From contig JAEUVD010000028.1 of assembly GCA_016787065.1 (NCBI GenBank), positions 1 to 64,000 on the forward strand: DNA of 64,000 nt, read 5' to 3'. This DNA comes from Chitinophagaceae bacterium (GTDB lineage: Bacteria; Bacteroidota; Bacteroidia; Chitinophagales; Chitinophagaceae). This document shows positions 46,401-55,419 of the stretch, one piece after another. A model generated the notes under the pieces. It was not told the DNA's origin, searched no databases, and saw only the letters and a program-made list of their open reading frames with translations. The translations under genes were made by a program, and so were the position numbers. Every line of letters starts with the position of its first letter. The stretch's first letter is position 1.

Positions 46401-46585
46401 TAACTTCGGTAGAGAAATTAATAGAATAAGCTGTTTGAACTCCCTCCTAACGGAGCTTTTAACTCAACAACACCAGTATTTTTACCTAATTAATAAGCTA
46501 CAACGAACCTATTTTCCTTTCTAAAAGGAAAAGACAGCAATTTGTCAGTTTAATTTGACCATTTTCTCTCCTCAGTTCTCATTTT

Positions 46586-46654
46586 GCTAACTTGAGTTAG
46601 CATCCCGCTAACTGAAGTTAGCATCCCGCTAACATGAGTTAGCATTCCGCTAAC
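46586..46654. repeat. Array of palindromic 16-mers at 21-bp spacing
   Basis: Three consecutive 16-bp palindromes of the form gctaac-NNNN-gttagc start at 46586, 46607 and 46628, separated by 5-base spacers (atccc, atccc, attcc), and a fourth half (gctaac) starts at 46649. The loops differ (ttga, tgaa, atga) while the arms are invariant, as expected for structures maintained by pairing. Confidence 0.9.
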
Positions 46655-46809
46655 ATTTGAGGGTGATTTGAAACTTGGAGCTGTTGTTTGACAAGTTCCA
46701 ACGCCTAACCGACTAACTTGAGCCTCTAATAAACTCCCTTCACCCGTCAGCTTGTCATGCCGACACACAGAAAAAAAATTCAAACACCGTCAAATGTTAG
46801 CGGAATGCT
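46641..46809. repeat. Perfect 20-bp inverted repeat
   Basis: agcattccgctaacatttga (46641-46660) is the exact reverse complement of the bases at 46790-46809. The enclosed 129 bases have no ORF. It links the end of the hairpin array to a second site and could be the remains of a small MITE-like unit. Confidence 0.9.
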
Positions 46810-47085
46810 CACTCGAGAGAATGTTATGGGTAATTGAGTTGGTAGAATAACTTCTCGAGTCCATAGAACAGCAAGTCAGTTACGTAGAATAATGATTAAA
46901 GGGAATAACACAAAAGTGTGAGTACAGAAAAAGGTGTATCTGTTTGGTTGGTTGGGAGCTTGTGGTTTAGCTTTGGAGTTAAGTGTAAATGGGATGGATG
47001 GAATGATGGGCTTTTTGTATGCTGGGAGTTGTGGGAGAAAGGGGTGAGGAGGCCAAGCATTAGAAACGATGTTCGCCTATTTACT

Positions 47086-47101
47086 CGTTATCGGTCATTT
47101 T
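47086..47101. repeat. Left inverted arm of the accessory cassette
   Basis: cgttatcggtcatttt matches, in inverted orientation, aaaacgaccgataacg at 55144-55159 with one mismatch in 16. It lies 109 bases before the channel gene's ATG. Together the arms bracket the three-gene operon. Confidence 0.7.
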
Positions 47102-47184
47102 ATTAGTTACCGTGTAACCATTAAACTGACTGATGAATTATACTATAGACATCCTAAAACACACGAGTAAAGGACAAATTTTAA

Positions 47185-47192
47185 TATATTTC
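47185..47192 (+). promoter_or_regulatory. Likely -7 element of the accessory operon
   Basis: TATATTTC matches TAnnTTTG in 7 of 8 bases and sits 18 bases before the ATG of the first cassette gene, the same distance as in the Kelch gene. It lies inside the arms, so the cassette carries its own promoter. Confidence 0.4.
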
Positions 47193-47209
47193 AAGACAAT
47201 TTAACCGCA

Positions 47210-48019
47210 ATGTATTCGACCTTAAAAAGACAAGTTTTCATTTTGCTTGACCCATCAGATGGCGATGGGTTTTGGGATAAATTGGTTGACACTTTTATAA
47301 TTTCATTAATTCTCTTAAACATATTAGCTGTTATTCTTGAGACCGTTGACAGTTTGTTTATCGCATACGGTTCACTATTCCGAGCATTTGAGATTTTTTC
47401 TGTTGCGGTTTTCTCAACTGAGTATTTATTGAGAATTTGGACATGCACTTACATAGACAATTTCAAGCACCCTGTAACTGGACGAATTAAATACATTTGC
47501 TCTCTTGGCTCAATTATAGACTTATTTGCAATTGTCCCCTTCTACCTGCCGCTTTCAACAATTTACGATTTACGCTTTGTAAGAATTTTTAGACTAATAC
47601 GGTTTTTAAGAGTTTTCAAATTGGGTAGGTATTTGAATGCAACCCGAATCATCTCAAATGTTTTCAAATCCAAAAAAGAAGAACTGGTTTTGTGCTTACT
47701 TATAACTTTTGCATTAATAATTGTTGCTTCTAGTTTTATGTATTTTATAGAACACGATATTCAGCCCGATAAATTTTCAAGTATTCCTGAAACTATGTGG
47801 TGGAGCATAACAACACTAACAACTGTTGGCTATGGTGATGTTTTTCCAGTTACAGAAGCAGGAAGACTATTGACGTCTTGTATTTCAATTCTTGGAGTAG
47901 GGTTATTTGCATTACCCGCTGGAATATTGGCATCAGGATTTTCAGCAGAGTTTCAAAAAATCAAGAAATCGAAAAATGTTTGCCCATATTGTGGTGAAGA
48001 GTTAACCGACAATAACTAG
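47210..48019 (+). CDS. Voltage-gated-type cation channel with C-terminal zinc ribbon
   Basis: A 269-residue six-helix channel of the voltage-gated potassium-channel superfamily. S1 lies at about 24-45. The S4 sensor carries regularly spaced arginines (LRFVRIFRLIRFLRVFKLGR, about 120-140). The pore has the selectivity filter TTVGYGD (about 203-209) after WWSITTLT, which fits a potassium filter. S6 follows, then a short tail ending with a CxxC pair in CPYCGEEL (about 258-265), half a zinc ribbon unusual for such channels. It is the first gene of the three-gene operon; the next gene starts 9 bases later and itself begins with a CxxC motif. A membrane effector that changes ion flux is a plausible role in a defence setting, but that is inference. 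Confidence 0.85.
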   Translation: MYSTLKRQVFILLDPSDGDGFWDKLVDTFIISLILLNILAVILETVDSLFIAYGSLFRAFEIFSVAVFSTEYLLRIWTCTYIDNFKHPVTGRIKYICSLGSIIDLFAIVPFYLPLSTIYDLRFVRIFRLIRFLRVFKLGRYLNATRIISNVFKSKKEELVLCLLITFALIIVASSFMYFIEHDIQPDKFSSIPETMWWSITTLTTVGYGDVFPVTEAGRLLTSCISILGVGLFALPAGILASGFSAEFQKIKKSKNVCPYCGEELTDNN

Positions 48020-48028
48020 CTTTAATAT

Positions 48029-49294
48029 ATGAACGAAATAATTTGCCCAAACTGTAAGAAAGCATTTAAAGTTGATAAAGCAGGATTTGCTGACATTCTA
48101 AAACAAGTTAGAGACCATCAATTTGAAGAAGAATTGCTAAGCCGATTGGCACTTGCTGAAAAAGAAAAGGAAAGTGCCGTTAAACTTGCGGAAGCAAATC
48201 TTAGAAACTCTTTACAGGAACAACTTGCAAAGAAAGACAAAGAATTAACTGAAGTAAAAGCACAAAAAGACGCAGAACTTTCCCAAAAACTAACTCAAAA
48301 GGAATCTGAATTACTTCAACTTAAAGCAAAACTCGAAAACATAGAAGTTGAGAAAAGACTTGCTGTTACAGAAGCAACTCAAAAGGTTGAAAAGGAAAGA
48401 GACGAGATGGCAAATGCTGTAAAACTTAAAGACACCGAAAAGGAGCTTCTTGAAAAATCTCTCAACGAAAAATATTTGGCTGCCTTAAAGGAGAAAGATG
48501 CAATCATAAAACACAAGGACGAAGAAATTGCATTAAGAAAAGATATGAAGTTAAAATTATCAACTAAAATGATTGGGGAAACCCTTGAACAGCATTGCGA
48601 AACGGAATTTAACAAACTTCGGGCAACAGCTTTTCAAAGAGCATACTTTGAAAAAGACAACGATTCGAAATCTGGAAGTAAAGGGGATTTTATTTACAAA
48701 GAAACGGATGAAGCAGGAAATGAAATAATTTCAATAATGTTTGAGATGAAAAACGAAGGTGATGAAACTGCAACCAAAAAAAGAAATGAGGACTTTCTAA
48801 AAGAACTTGACAAAGACAGAATAGAGAAAAAATGTGAATACGCTGTTCTTGTTTCGCTTCTTGAAGCCGATAGCGAATATTATAATTCAGGGATTGTTGA
48901 TGTATCCCATAAATTCAGCAAAATGTATGTAGTCCGTCCTCAATTTTTCATTCCAATAATAACTTTACTTCGTAATGCTGCGATGAATTCTCTTCAATAT
49001 AAGGCTGAACTTGCTTTGGTAAAAAATCAAAACATTGATATAACTAATTTTGAAGAGAAGATAAATACATTCAAAGAAGGTTTTGCAAAAAATTACGAAT
49101 TAGCAAGTCGAAAGTTCAAAACAGCAATTGAAGAAATTGACAAAACTATAGATCACTTGCAAAAGACAAAAGATGCTTTGCTCTCATCTGACAACAATCT
49201 CCGACTTGCCAATCAAAAAGCTGAAGACTTAACTATCAAAAAGCTAACTCACGGTAATCCAACAATGAGAGCCAAATTTGAAGAACTAAAATAA
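48029..49294 (+). CDS. DUF2130 coiled-coil protein with PD-(D/E)xK-like motif
   Basis: A 421-residue soluble protein. The N-terminus has a zinc-knuckle-like CPNC (Cys6, Cys9). A long charged coiled coil follows (about 35-180, rich in Lys, Glu and Gln). The globular core (about 180-330) holds [11 protein letters not shown] (Asp about 220) and, about 17 residues on, [10 protein letters not shown], which gives a D...ExK arrangement like PD-(D/E)xK nucleases. A second helical region ends the protein. DUF2130 proteins are, to my knowledge, regarded as likely members of that nuclease superfamily; catalysis here is inferred. It is coupled to the channel upstream (9 bases) and the helicase downstream (12 bases). 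Confidence 0.82.
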   Translation: MNEIICPNCKKAFKVDKAGFADILKQVRDHQFEEELLSRLALAEKEKESAVKLAEANLRNSLQEQLAKKDKELTEVKAQKDAELSQKLTQKESELLQLKAKLENIEVEKRLAVTEATQKVEKERDEMANAVKLKDTEKELLEKSLNEKYLAALKEKDAIIKHKDEEIALRKDMKLKLSTKMIGETLEQHCETEFNKLRATAFQRAYFEKDNDSKSGSKGDFIYKETDEAGNEIISIMFEMKNEGDETATKKRNEDFLKELDKDRIEKKCEYAVLVSLLEADSEYYNSGIVDVSHKFSKMYVVRPQFFIPIITLLRNAAMNSLQYKAELALVKNQNIDITNFEEKINTFKEGFAKNYELASRKFKTAIEEIDKTIDHLQKTKDALLSSDNNLRLANQKAEDLTIKKLTHGNPTMRAKFEELK

Positions 49295-49306
49295 TTCAGT
49301 CAAATC

Positions 49307-52300
49307 ATGCAAGAACAAACTCTACTCTTAATACATAAGCAAGCAATACCCTTTTTAAACATCTCGTTGTATCTGAACGGCATCAAGCCGATTCAGTTTT
49401 TGGTTATTGAGAATACTTCCGAAATTGATTCTGCTCCGCTTGAAGTAAAGATAACGGCTGACCTTGCTTGTGTAGAGCCATTTAGTTACAATATTTCGTT
49501 TGTTCCTGCCAAGAAAGAAGTAAAAATTCCACTTGAGAATTTGAAAGTAAATCGTTATTTTTTGAATAAACTTTCAGAAACCGAAAAAGCAAATATTACT
49601 ATTGAGATTATAGAAAATGAAAAGGTAATTGGCAAAGATGAAATTGCGATTAATGTTCATCCGTTGGAGCATTTTGGTGGATTTCAGATTCTACCTGAAT
49701 TGATTGCTGCTTACATTACACCAAACCATCCCTACATATACCAGATAAAGCGAAAAGCGATAGAAATATTTGAACAGCAAGGTTTGAAAACGGCTTTTGA
49801 AGGCTATCAAAGCAACGACCAAGAACGGGTTTTACAAATCATGTCAGCAATTTATTTAGCTATACAAAGGGAAGAAATTGTTTACAGTTCATTGCCGCCA
49901 GGATATGAGGAAACAGGACAAAGATTACGCTTACTAAACACGATTCAACAAGAAAAATTTGGCAATTGCATTGATTTAAGCTTATTGTTTGCAGCTTGTT
50001 TAGAAGCGGTTGATCTTAATCCAATTTTAATTATTGTCCGTGGTCATGCTTTTGTGGGATGTTGGTTGCAAGACGACAAATTTCCCGAAGTAATTAATGA
50101 CGATAAAACAGCCATTACAAAACGTCTTTCTAAGGGCATCCGTGAAATGGCCGCTATTGAAGCAACAAGTGTTTGCAAAGGCAATAACATCAAGTTCAGT
50201 GATGCACTTAATGCTGGTGAGGCACAATTGGTTCAGAAAGAAGAATTTTTGCTTTCAGTAGATATAAAACGTGCAAGAACACTTCGTATTCGTCCATTGC
50301 CCTTACTGACAAATTCTGCTGGAACACTGTTGGATGTTGAAGCATTAAAACAGACTGAAACGGCTGCAATGGAAAAGCAGTTTGAGATTGGAACTATTTA
50401 TCAAGATGAATTACTGCAAGGAAAACAGGCTAAAACAAAGCAAAAAATATGGGAGCGTAAATTGTTAGATTTGTCGCTTCGTAATAACTTATTGAATCTT
50501 CACATCACCCGAAATATGCTCCAATTGGTTGATATTGATATCAGTCATTTGGAAGACACCCTATCTGACGGCAAAAGTTTTTCAATTATGCCCAATCCGA
50601 ATGCCGAGATTTTGAGGAAGTATAATTTATTCACTCAACCGCTTCACCATTCATCACCCATATATCAACTGGCTAATGACGAACTAAAACATAACCGCTT
50701 ACTAACACATTATCATCAACAGGACTTAGATAATATTCTCGTATATATTCACAAGAATGCAAAACAGGCCATTGAAGAAAACGGCTCTAGCACTTTGTAT
50801 TTAGCAGTGGGACTTCTGAAATGGTTCGACAGAAAAACTCCTGAACAACCGAGATATGCTCCTATTCTATTAGTGCCAGTTGAGATTAGTCGCAGGTCGG
50901 TTAATAGCAAGTTTACACTGAAAAGCCGTGAAGAAGAAACCATGATAAACATTACATTGGTTGAATTTCTTCGTCAGGAATATGAATTGAATTTAAGTGC
51001 TTTAGAGCAACTTCCCACCGATGATAAAGGTGTTGATGTTGCAAAAGTAATGGGTATTCTTCGGAGGGCTGTAATGCAATTGAAGGGATGGGATGTAGAA
51101 GAACAACTTGTATTAGGCAACTTCTCTTTTAGTAAACTGATCCTTTGGAAGGACATTGTTGTTCACCAAGAAGATTTACTAAAAAGCGACATGGTGAAAA
51201 GTTTGGTTGATGGCAAATTAGTGCTTAGTGAAAATCACGAATCACATTCAGCAAACGAATTTGACAGCATCGCTTCTCAGTCGGTAGTATTGCCTATTCC
51301 TACTGACGTTTCACAAATGGAAGCTGTGCTTGCTGCACAAAAAGGACAAAGTTTTATTTTACACGGTCCTCCAGGAACAGGAAAATCACAAACAATAACG
51401 AACATGATTGCAGATGCTTTGTATCGTGGCAAAAGAGTTTTGTTTGTTGCTGCTAAAAAAGCTGCACTAGATGTTGTGCATAGACGATTGGAGCAAATCG
51501 GACTTGCTCCATTTACATTAGAATTACACTCCAACAAATCAAAAAAATCAGATGTGTTGGAACAATTAGCAAAATCAATTGAAACAGCAAAACTTGCAAG
51601 AACAGCCGACTTTCAACAAGAAGCCCAACGTTTAGATGCTGCAAAGAAAGTCATCAGCGACTATGTGAATGTTTTACATAAAAAGCAACCGACAGGTTGG
51701 AGTTTATATGACAGCATAACAGCCTTAGAAAACTATCAGGAATACAACTTTACTAAGAACTTTATACCCGAATCGGTTCTTCAAAATTTAAACGCACCAC
51801 TTTGGCAACAATGGACGGATTGGCTACCACAATTTCATTCTATCGCTGCCTTAATAGTGCATCCGTCAGAAAATCCTTTAGTCGCTCTTAATTTATCGCA
51901 GTATTCACCTTCAGTGAACGATGAAATTTCAAAACAAACCAAAAACCTATTAGGTCAGTTGCCTGATTTGCAAAGCAAATCTGAAAGTTTAGCAAAAGCA
52001 ATACAATTTCCATTTTCAATTAAAGCTAAATCTGAATGGGAACAATTTGTGCAAATGGTTACTGCACTTCAAAAACTCCCTGACATACCATTAGAACTTA
52101 TTCGCTATTTGGCAGACAAGGAGAATTACAGCATTTATGAAGAATGGAGTAAGACATACTATCAATATCAGAAAGTTTTAAGCAGCATTTTACAGAGTTA
52201 TAACCGCAATATCTTAAACACAGATGTTTCGTCAATTGAAATGCAATGGAAACAAGCACAGCAAAGTTGGTTCTTACCAAAATGGCTACAAACCAGAAAA

Positions 52301-55117
52301 ATAAAAAAACAGTTATCTGTTTTTAGAGCTGCTCCACTTAACAATGACAGTGAAGTTGAGCAACTTTTCACCTTCAACAATGAGTTGCAGGAAGTAAAAC
52401 GACTTTTACAGCAAAGTCGTTTTATATCTGTGCAACAGGCTTTGAAAAATTTGTTTAAAGATGAACAAACCGATTTGTCTGACATAGGAAACAAAGCAGC
52501 GTTAGTTCAACAGATTAGCACACTGACAAATTTATGGGAACGGAATGCTCTCGTTAAATGGGTTCAGATTTTGCAAGAGAAAAACATACAGTATTCAGAC
52601 GGGATAAAACTAAATAACTCATCTGCAATTGCTGAATTTATTGAACTTTCAAACACATTCAGCCAACAACAAACAAAATATGAAACACTAACAGGTATTC
52701 ATTTTCAACAGACAGAAAATTGGAATGCTGAAACCATTACGCAGTTACAAAATATACAAACGCATTTACCACATTTAAAGAACTGGATAAACTATGTGCA
52801 GCTTCGTAAACAAGGCGAATCTATTCAGTTGCAATGGCTCATAAGTGCTTTTGAAAACAAAACCTGTAGCATTGAAAAGTTAGCCGATTACTTTCATTAC
52901 ACCGTTCATGCTTCCGTTTCTCAAAGAATTATCTCTCAACATGAAACACTAAGTTTGTTTAATGTTGGTTTATTTGAAAACAAAATTGAGCAGTATAAAA
53001 AGATTGCAAAAGACTTTCAATATCTCACTATTCAGGAGTTACGTGTAAAGTTGGCTGCACAGTTGCCAAACACAACAACCGAAGCAATGCAAAGTTCTGA
53101 AATTGGCATTTTGCAACGTGCTATTAAAAACAGAGGAAGAGGTTTAAGCATTAGAAAATTATTTGACCAAATTCCAACCTTGCTTCCACGCATAGCTCCT
53201 TGTATGCTCATGAGTCCCATTTCGGTTGCACAGTATTTTGATGTAAGCAAGAAGCATTTTGATATATTAATTTTTGATGAGGCATCACAGTTGCCAACTT
53301 GCGAAGCAGTAAGCGCCTTGGCAAGAGCGAAACAAGCTGTAATTGTTGGCGACCCGAAACAAATGCCACCTACATCTTTTTTTAGCACTATTAAGTTAGA
53401 TGAGGAAAATATGGATATTGAGGATTTAGAAAGTATTTTGGATGATTGCTTGTCCTTGTCCGTTCCTTCAAAATATTTATTACGACACTATCGCAGCAAG
53501 CACGAAAGTTTAATTGCATTTAGCAATGTAAACTATTACGAAAACAAACTGCTTACATTCCCTTCATCAGATGATTTAAACCGAAAAGTAAAATACCATC
53601 AAGTAAAAGGCTTTTACGACAAGGGAAAAACACGGACAAATAAATTTGAAGCTGATGAAATTGTAGAATTTGTAAAGTCGCACTACAACAATCCACAAAA
53701 AAGAAAACTGAGTTTAGGTGTTGTTACTTTCAGTCAAACACAACAAAATTTGATTGAAGACAAATTGCAGAAACTTTTTATGTCCGACCCTAAGTTAGAA
53801 GAATATGCAAACCAAAGCGAGGAGCCTTTATTCATTAAAAACTTAGAGAATGTCCAAGGCGATGAACGTGATGTTATTCTTTTTTCAGTTTGTTATGCTC
53901 CTGATGAGGAAGGTAAAATGAGTATGAATTTCGGGCCATTAAATCGTGATGGCGGTTGGCGAAGATTAAATGTAGCTGTAACACGTGCCCGTTACGAAAT
54001 GCACATTTTCGCTACACTTCATGCCGACCAAATAGATTTAAGTCGCACATCGGCAGAGGGTGTGGCTGGCTTAAAAGCATTTTTACATTTTGCTGATAAA
54101 GGTCATTTGAGTGTTCGCCCCGAAGATGTTCAAGAAGCCTTGAGCAAGCAACATTTGTCAGCAACTATAAGCAAAAAATTACAGGAGAAAGGGTTTGATG
54201 TTAAATGCAATATTGGAACTTCAGGTTTTAAAGTGGACATTGGAATTGTTCACCCCGACAAACCACAACAATATATTTTGGGTATTGTAGTTGACGGTCA
54301 TTACTATTACAATGCACAAACAACTAATGACAGGGAAATGGTAATGCCTTCTGTTTTAAAAGCATTGGGGTGGAACGTTCACCGCATTTGGACAATGGAT
54401 TGGTTTGAAAATGCAGATAAGATTATTGATATAATAGTTGAAAAGGTAAAACATCTGCAAACACAGCCAGAAATTAAAGAAGAAATAATAGAAAAATCTG
54501 CTGTTGAACCTGTGTTTGAACCCATAAAAGCTATTCCTGATGAAGTACTAAGCAACAACAATGCAAGTAGGCAAAAACCTTATATAGCTGCTTCTTTAAC
54601 TTCTGTTTCCTCTGCAAGCAGTGAAACTATTTTTGAGTTTCAAAACCGTAACACTATTAAGCAACAACTACAAACTTTAATAGACACAGAAGCACCTATC
54701 AGTAAAAGTTTACTTTATAAAAAGGTTTTGCAGGCATGGAACACAAGTCGCGCAGGAGCAAGATTAGACAAACATTTAGAAGGAGTTATCAAAGAAATGA
54801 ATGTGGTTGAATCTACTCATCATCAGCCCTTTTATTGGAGCAACAACACAACATTAGACTACTACCGTAGCAACGAGATTGAAAAACGGAATATGGAAGA
54901 CATTGCTCCCGAAGAAGTTATCATAGCGTTAGAGGAAGTTGTAACAAACAATTTAAGTATTGAAGAAGATGAACTTCTTCGCTATTTAGCGAGAACTTTT
55001 GGTTTTGCTAAAGTCGGAAAACAGATTGACGCTTTACTTCGTTACTCTATTAACATAGCAGTAAAACTAAAGAAAGTGAAAAGAGAAAACAACAGAATTA
55101 AATTAGCTGACAAATGA
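49307..55117 (+). CDS. DUF4011/SF1 helicase/Vsr-like/DUF3320 multidomain protein
   Basis: A 1936-residue protein. In order: an N-terminal beta domain (1-120); a transglutaminase-like segment with Cys about 220 (FGNCIDLSLLF), His about 245 (GHAFVGCWL) and Asp about 265 (VINDD); DUF4011 (starting KIWERKLLDLSLRNNLLNL, about 380); an SF1 helicase split by a 600-residue helical insert, with Walker A GPPGTGKSQT (about 687), Walker B IFDEASQLP (about 1322), GDPKQMPP (about 1348) and VTRARYEMHIF (about 1558); a Vsr/MTES_1575-type endonuclease fold (about 1620-1700, GFKVDIGIVHPDKP and ALGWNVHRIWTMDWF); and DUF3320 at the end. The nuclease motif normally reads IExDG; here it is IVVDG, so the acidic residue is lost. 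Proteins with DUF4011-helicase-Vsr order have been reported as antiphage (Hhe), which supports a defence role. Confidence 0.88.
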   Translation: MQEQTLLLIHKQAIPFLNISLYLNGIKPIQFLVIENTSEIDSAPLEVKITADLACVEPFSYNISFVPAKKEVKIPLENLKVNRYFLNKLSETEKANITIEIIENEKVIGKDEIAINVHPLEHFGGFQILPELIAAYITPNHPYIYQIKRKAIEIFEQQGLKTAFEGYQSNDQERVLQIMSAIYLAIQREEIVYSSLPPGYEETGQRLRLLNTIQQEKFGNCIDLSLLFAACLEAVDLNPILIIVRGHAFVGCWLQDDKFPEVINDDKTAITKRLSKGIREMAAIEATSVCKGNNIKFSDALNAGEAQLVQKEEFLLSVDIKRARTLRIRPLPLLTNSAGTLLDVEALKQTETAAMEKQFEIGTIYQDELLQGKQAKTKQKIWERKLLDLSLRNNLLNLHITRNMLQLVDIDISHLEDTLSDGKSFSIMPNPNAEILRKYNLFTQPLHHSSPIYQLANDELKHNRLLTHYHQQDLDNILVYIHKNAKQAIEENGSSTLYLAVGLLKWFDRKTPEQPRYAPILLVPVEISRRSVNSKFTLKSREEETMINITLVEFLRQEYELNLSALEQLPTDDKGVDVAKVMGILRRAVMQLKGWDVEEQLVLGNFSFSKLILWKDIVVHQEDLLKSDMVKSLVDGKLVLSENHESHSANEFDSIASQSVVLPIPTDVSQMEAVLAAQKGQSFILHGPPGTGKSQTITNMIADALYRGKRVLFVAAKKAALDVVHRRLEQIGLAPFTLELHSNKSKKSDVLEQLAKSIETAKLARTADFQQEAQRLDAAKKVISDYVNVLHKKQPTGWSLYDSITALENYQEYNFTKNFIPESVLQNLNAPLWQQWTDWLPQFHSIAALIVHPSENPLVALNLSQYSPSVNDEISKQTKNLLGQLPDLQSKSESLAKAIQFPFSIKAKSEWEQFVQMVTALQKLPDIPLELIRYLADKENYSIYEEWSKTYYQYQKVLSSILQSYNRNILNTDVSSIEMQWKQAQQSWFLPKWLQTRKIKKQLSVFRAAPLNNDSEVEQLFTFNNELQEVKRLLQQSRFISVQQALKNLFKDEQTDLSDIGNKAALVQQISTLTNLWERNALVKWVQILQEKNIQYSDGIKLNNSSAIAEFIELSNTFSQQQTKYETLTGIHFQQTENWNAETITQLQNIQTHLPHLKNWINYVQLRKQGESIQLQWLISAFENKTCSIEKLADYFHYTVHASVSQRIISQHETLSLFNVGLFENKIEQYKKIAKDFQYLTIQELRVKLAAQLPNTTTEAMQSSEIGILQRAIKNRGRGLSIRKLFDQIPTLLPRIAPCMLMSPISVAQYFDVSKKHFDILIFDEASQLPTCEAVSALARAKQAVIVGDPKQMPPTSFFSTIKLDEENMDIEDLESILDDCLSLSVPSKYLLRHYRSKHESLIAFSNVNYYENKLLTFPSSDDLNRKVKYHQVKGFYDKGKTRTNKFEADEIVEFVKSHYNNPQKRKLSLGVVTFSQTQQNLIEDKLQKLFMSDPKLEEYANQSEEPLFIKNLENVQGDERDVILFSVCYAPDEEGKMSMNFGPLNRDGGWRRLNVAVTRARYEMHIFATLHADQIDLSRTSAEGVAGLKAFLHFADKGHLSVRPEDVQEALSKQHLSATISKKLQEKGFDVKCNIGTSGFKVDIGIVHPDKPQQYILGIVVDGHYYYNAQTTNDREMVMPSVLKALGWNVHRIWTMDWFENADKIIDIIVEKVKHLQTQPEIKEEIIEKSAVEPVFEPIKAIPDEVLSNNNASRQKPYIAASLTSVSSASSETIFEFQNRNTIKQQLQTLIDTEAPISKSLLYKKVLQAWNTSRAGARLDKHLEGVIKEMNVVESTHHQPFYWSNNTTLDYYRSNEIEKRNMEDIAPEEVIIALEEVVTNNLSIEEDELLRYLARTFGFAKVGKQIDALLRYSINIAVKLKKVKRENNRIKLADK

Positions 55118-55143
55118 ACAACAACACTGGACGACAGGAAAGA

Positions 55144-55159
55144 AAAACGACCGATAACG
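55144..55159. repeat. Right inverted arm of the accessory cassette
   Basis: aaaacgaccgataacg, inverted copy of the left arm at 47086-47101 with 15 of 16 bases matching. It lies 27 bases after the helicase stop. No target-site duplication is obvious outside the arms. Confidence 0.7.
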
Positions 55160-55388
55160 CCGTAAGGGCTAAATTGGCCGCCTCATGTTATCGTTTAAAT
55201 CACTATAGTTGTTAGCGGCTAACTTCGCCAATGCGTTTTCGTTATAAGCAAGACGAGCTGAAAATTACCTAAGACAAAATATTAGCAAGCCAACGCCTTT
55301 TAAATTCAAAAAACAAATTTCAATTTGAAACTCGGGTGTCACTCATCCGACTCACATTGTTTAAGTTTTTATCACAACGTACATTTTT

Positions 55389-55419
55389 ACGCCCCGTTTT
55401 TAAAAAACTGGGGCGTTTT
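55389..55419 (+). terminator. Terminator downstream of the accessory operon
   Basis: Stem acgcccc (55389-55395) with ggggcgt (55410-55416) extended by an inner gttttt/aaaaac pairing, followed by a short T-run on the plus strand. It lies 270 bases after the helicase gene. Confidence 0.7.

Larger units (their letters stand above)
46057..47209. other. 1.15-kb repeat-rich non-coding region, left flank of the cassette
   Basis: No reading frame here looks coding. It contains a copy of the ACACAAACC...GAGGTT repeat (46140-46161), an imperfect long inverted repeat (46287-46302 with 46385-46400), a hairpin array (46586-46654), a 20-bp inverted repeat (46641-46660 with 46790-46809) and the left cassette arm (47086-47101). 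The segment at 46900-47060 is G-rich on the plus strand and otherwise featureless. Confidence 0.75.

Noticed and set aside
46586..46654. CRISPR-like array
   Set aside because: Units are 16-bp palindromes with 5-base spacers that are nearly constant; no spacers of normal length and no cas genes.
46550..46783. Minus-strand ORF with three VSGMLT repeats
   Set aside because: The peptide repeat is simply the translation of the 21-base palindrome array; no family resemblance or signal for translation.
46918..47106. Trp- and Gly-rich plus-strand ORF before the cassette
   Set aside because: It lies in a G-rich stretch, starts at a GTG, overlaps the left arm and has no recognisable domain.
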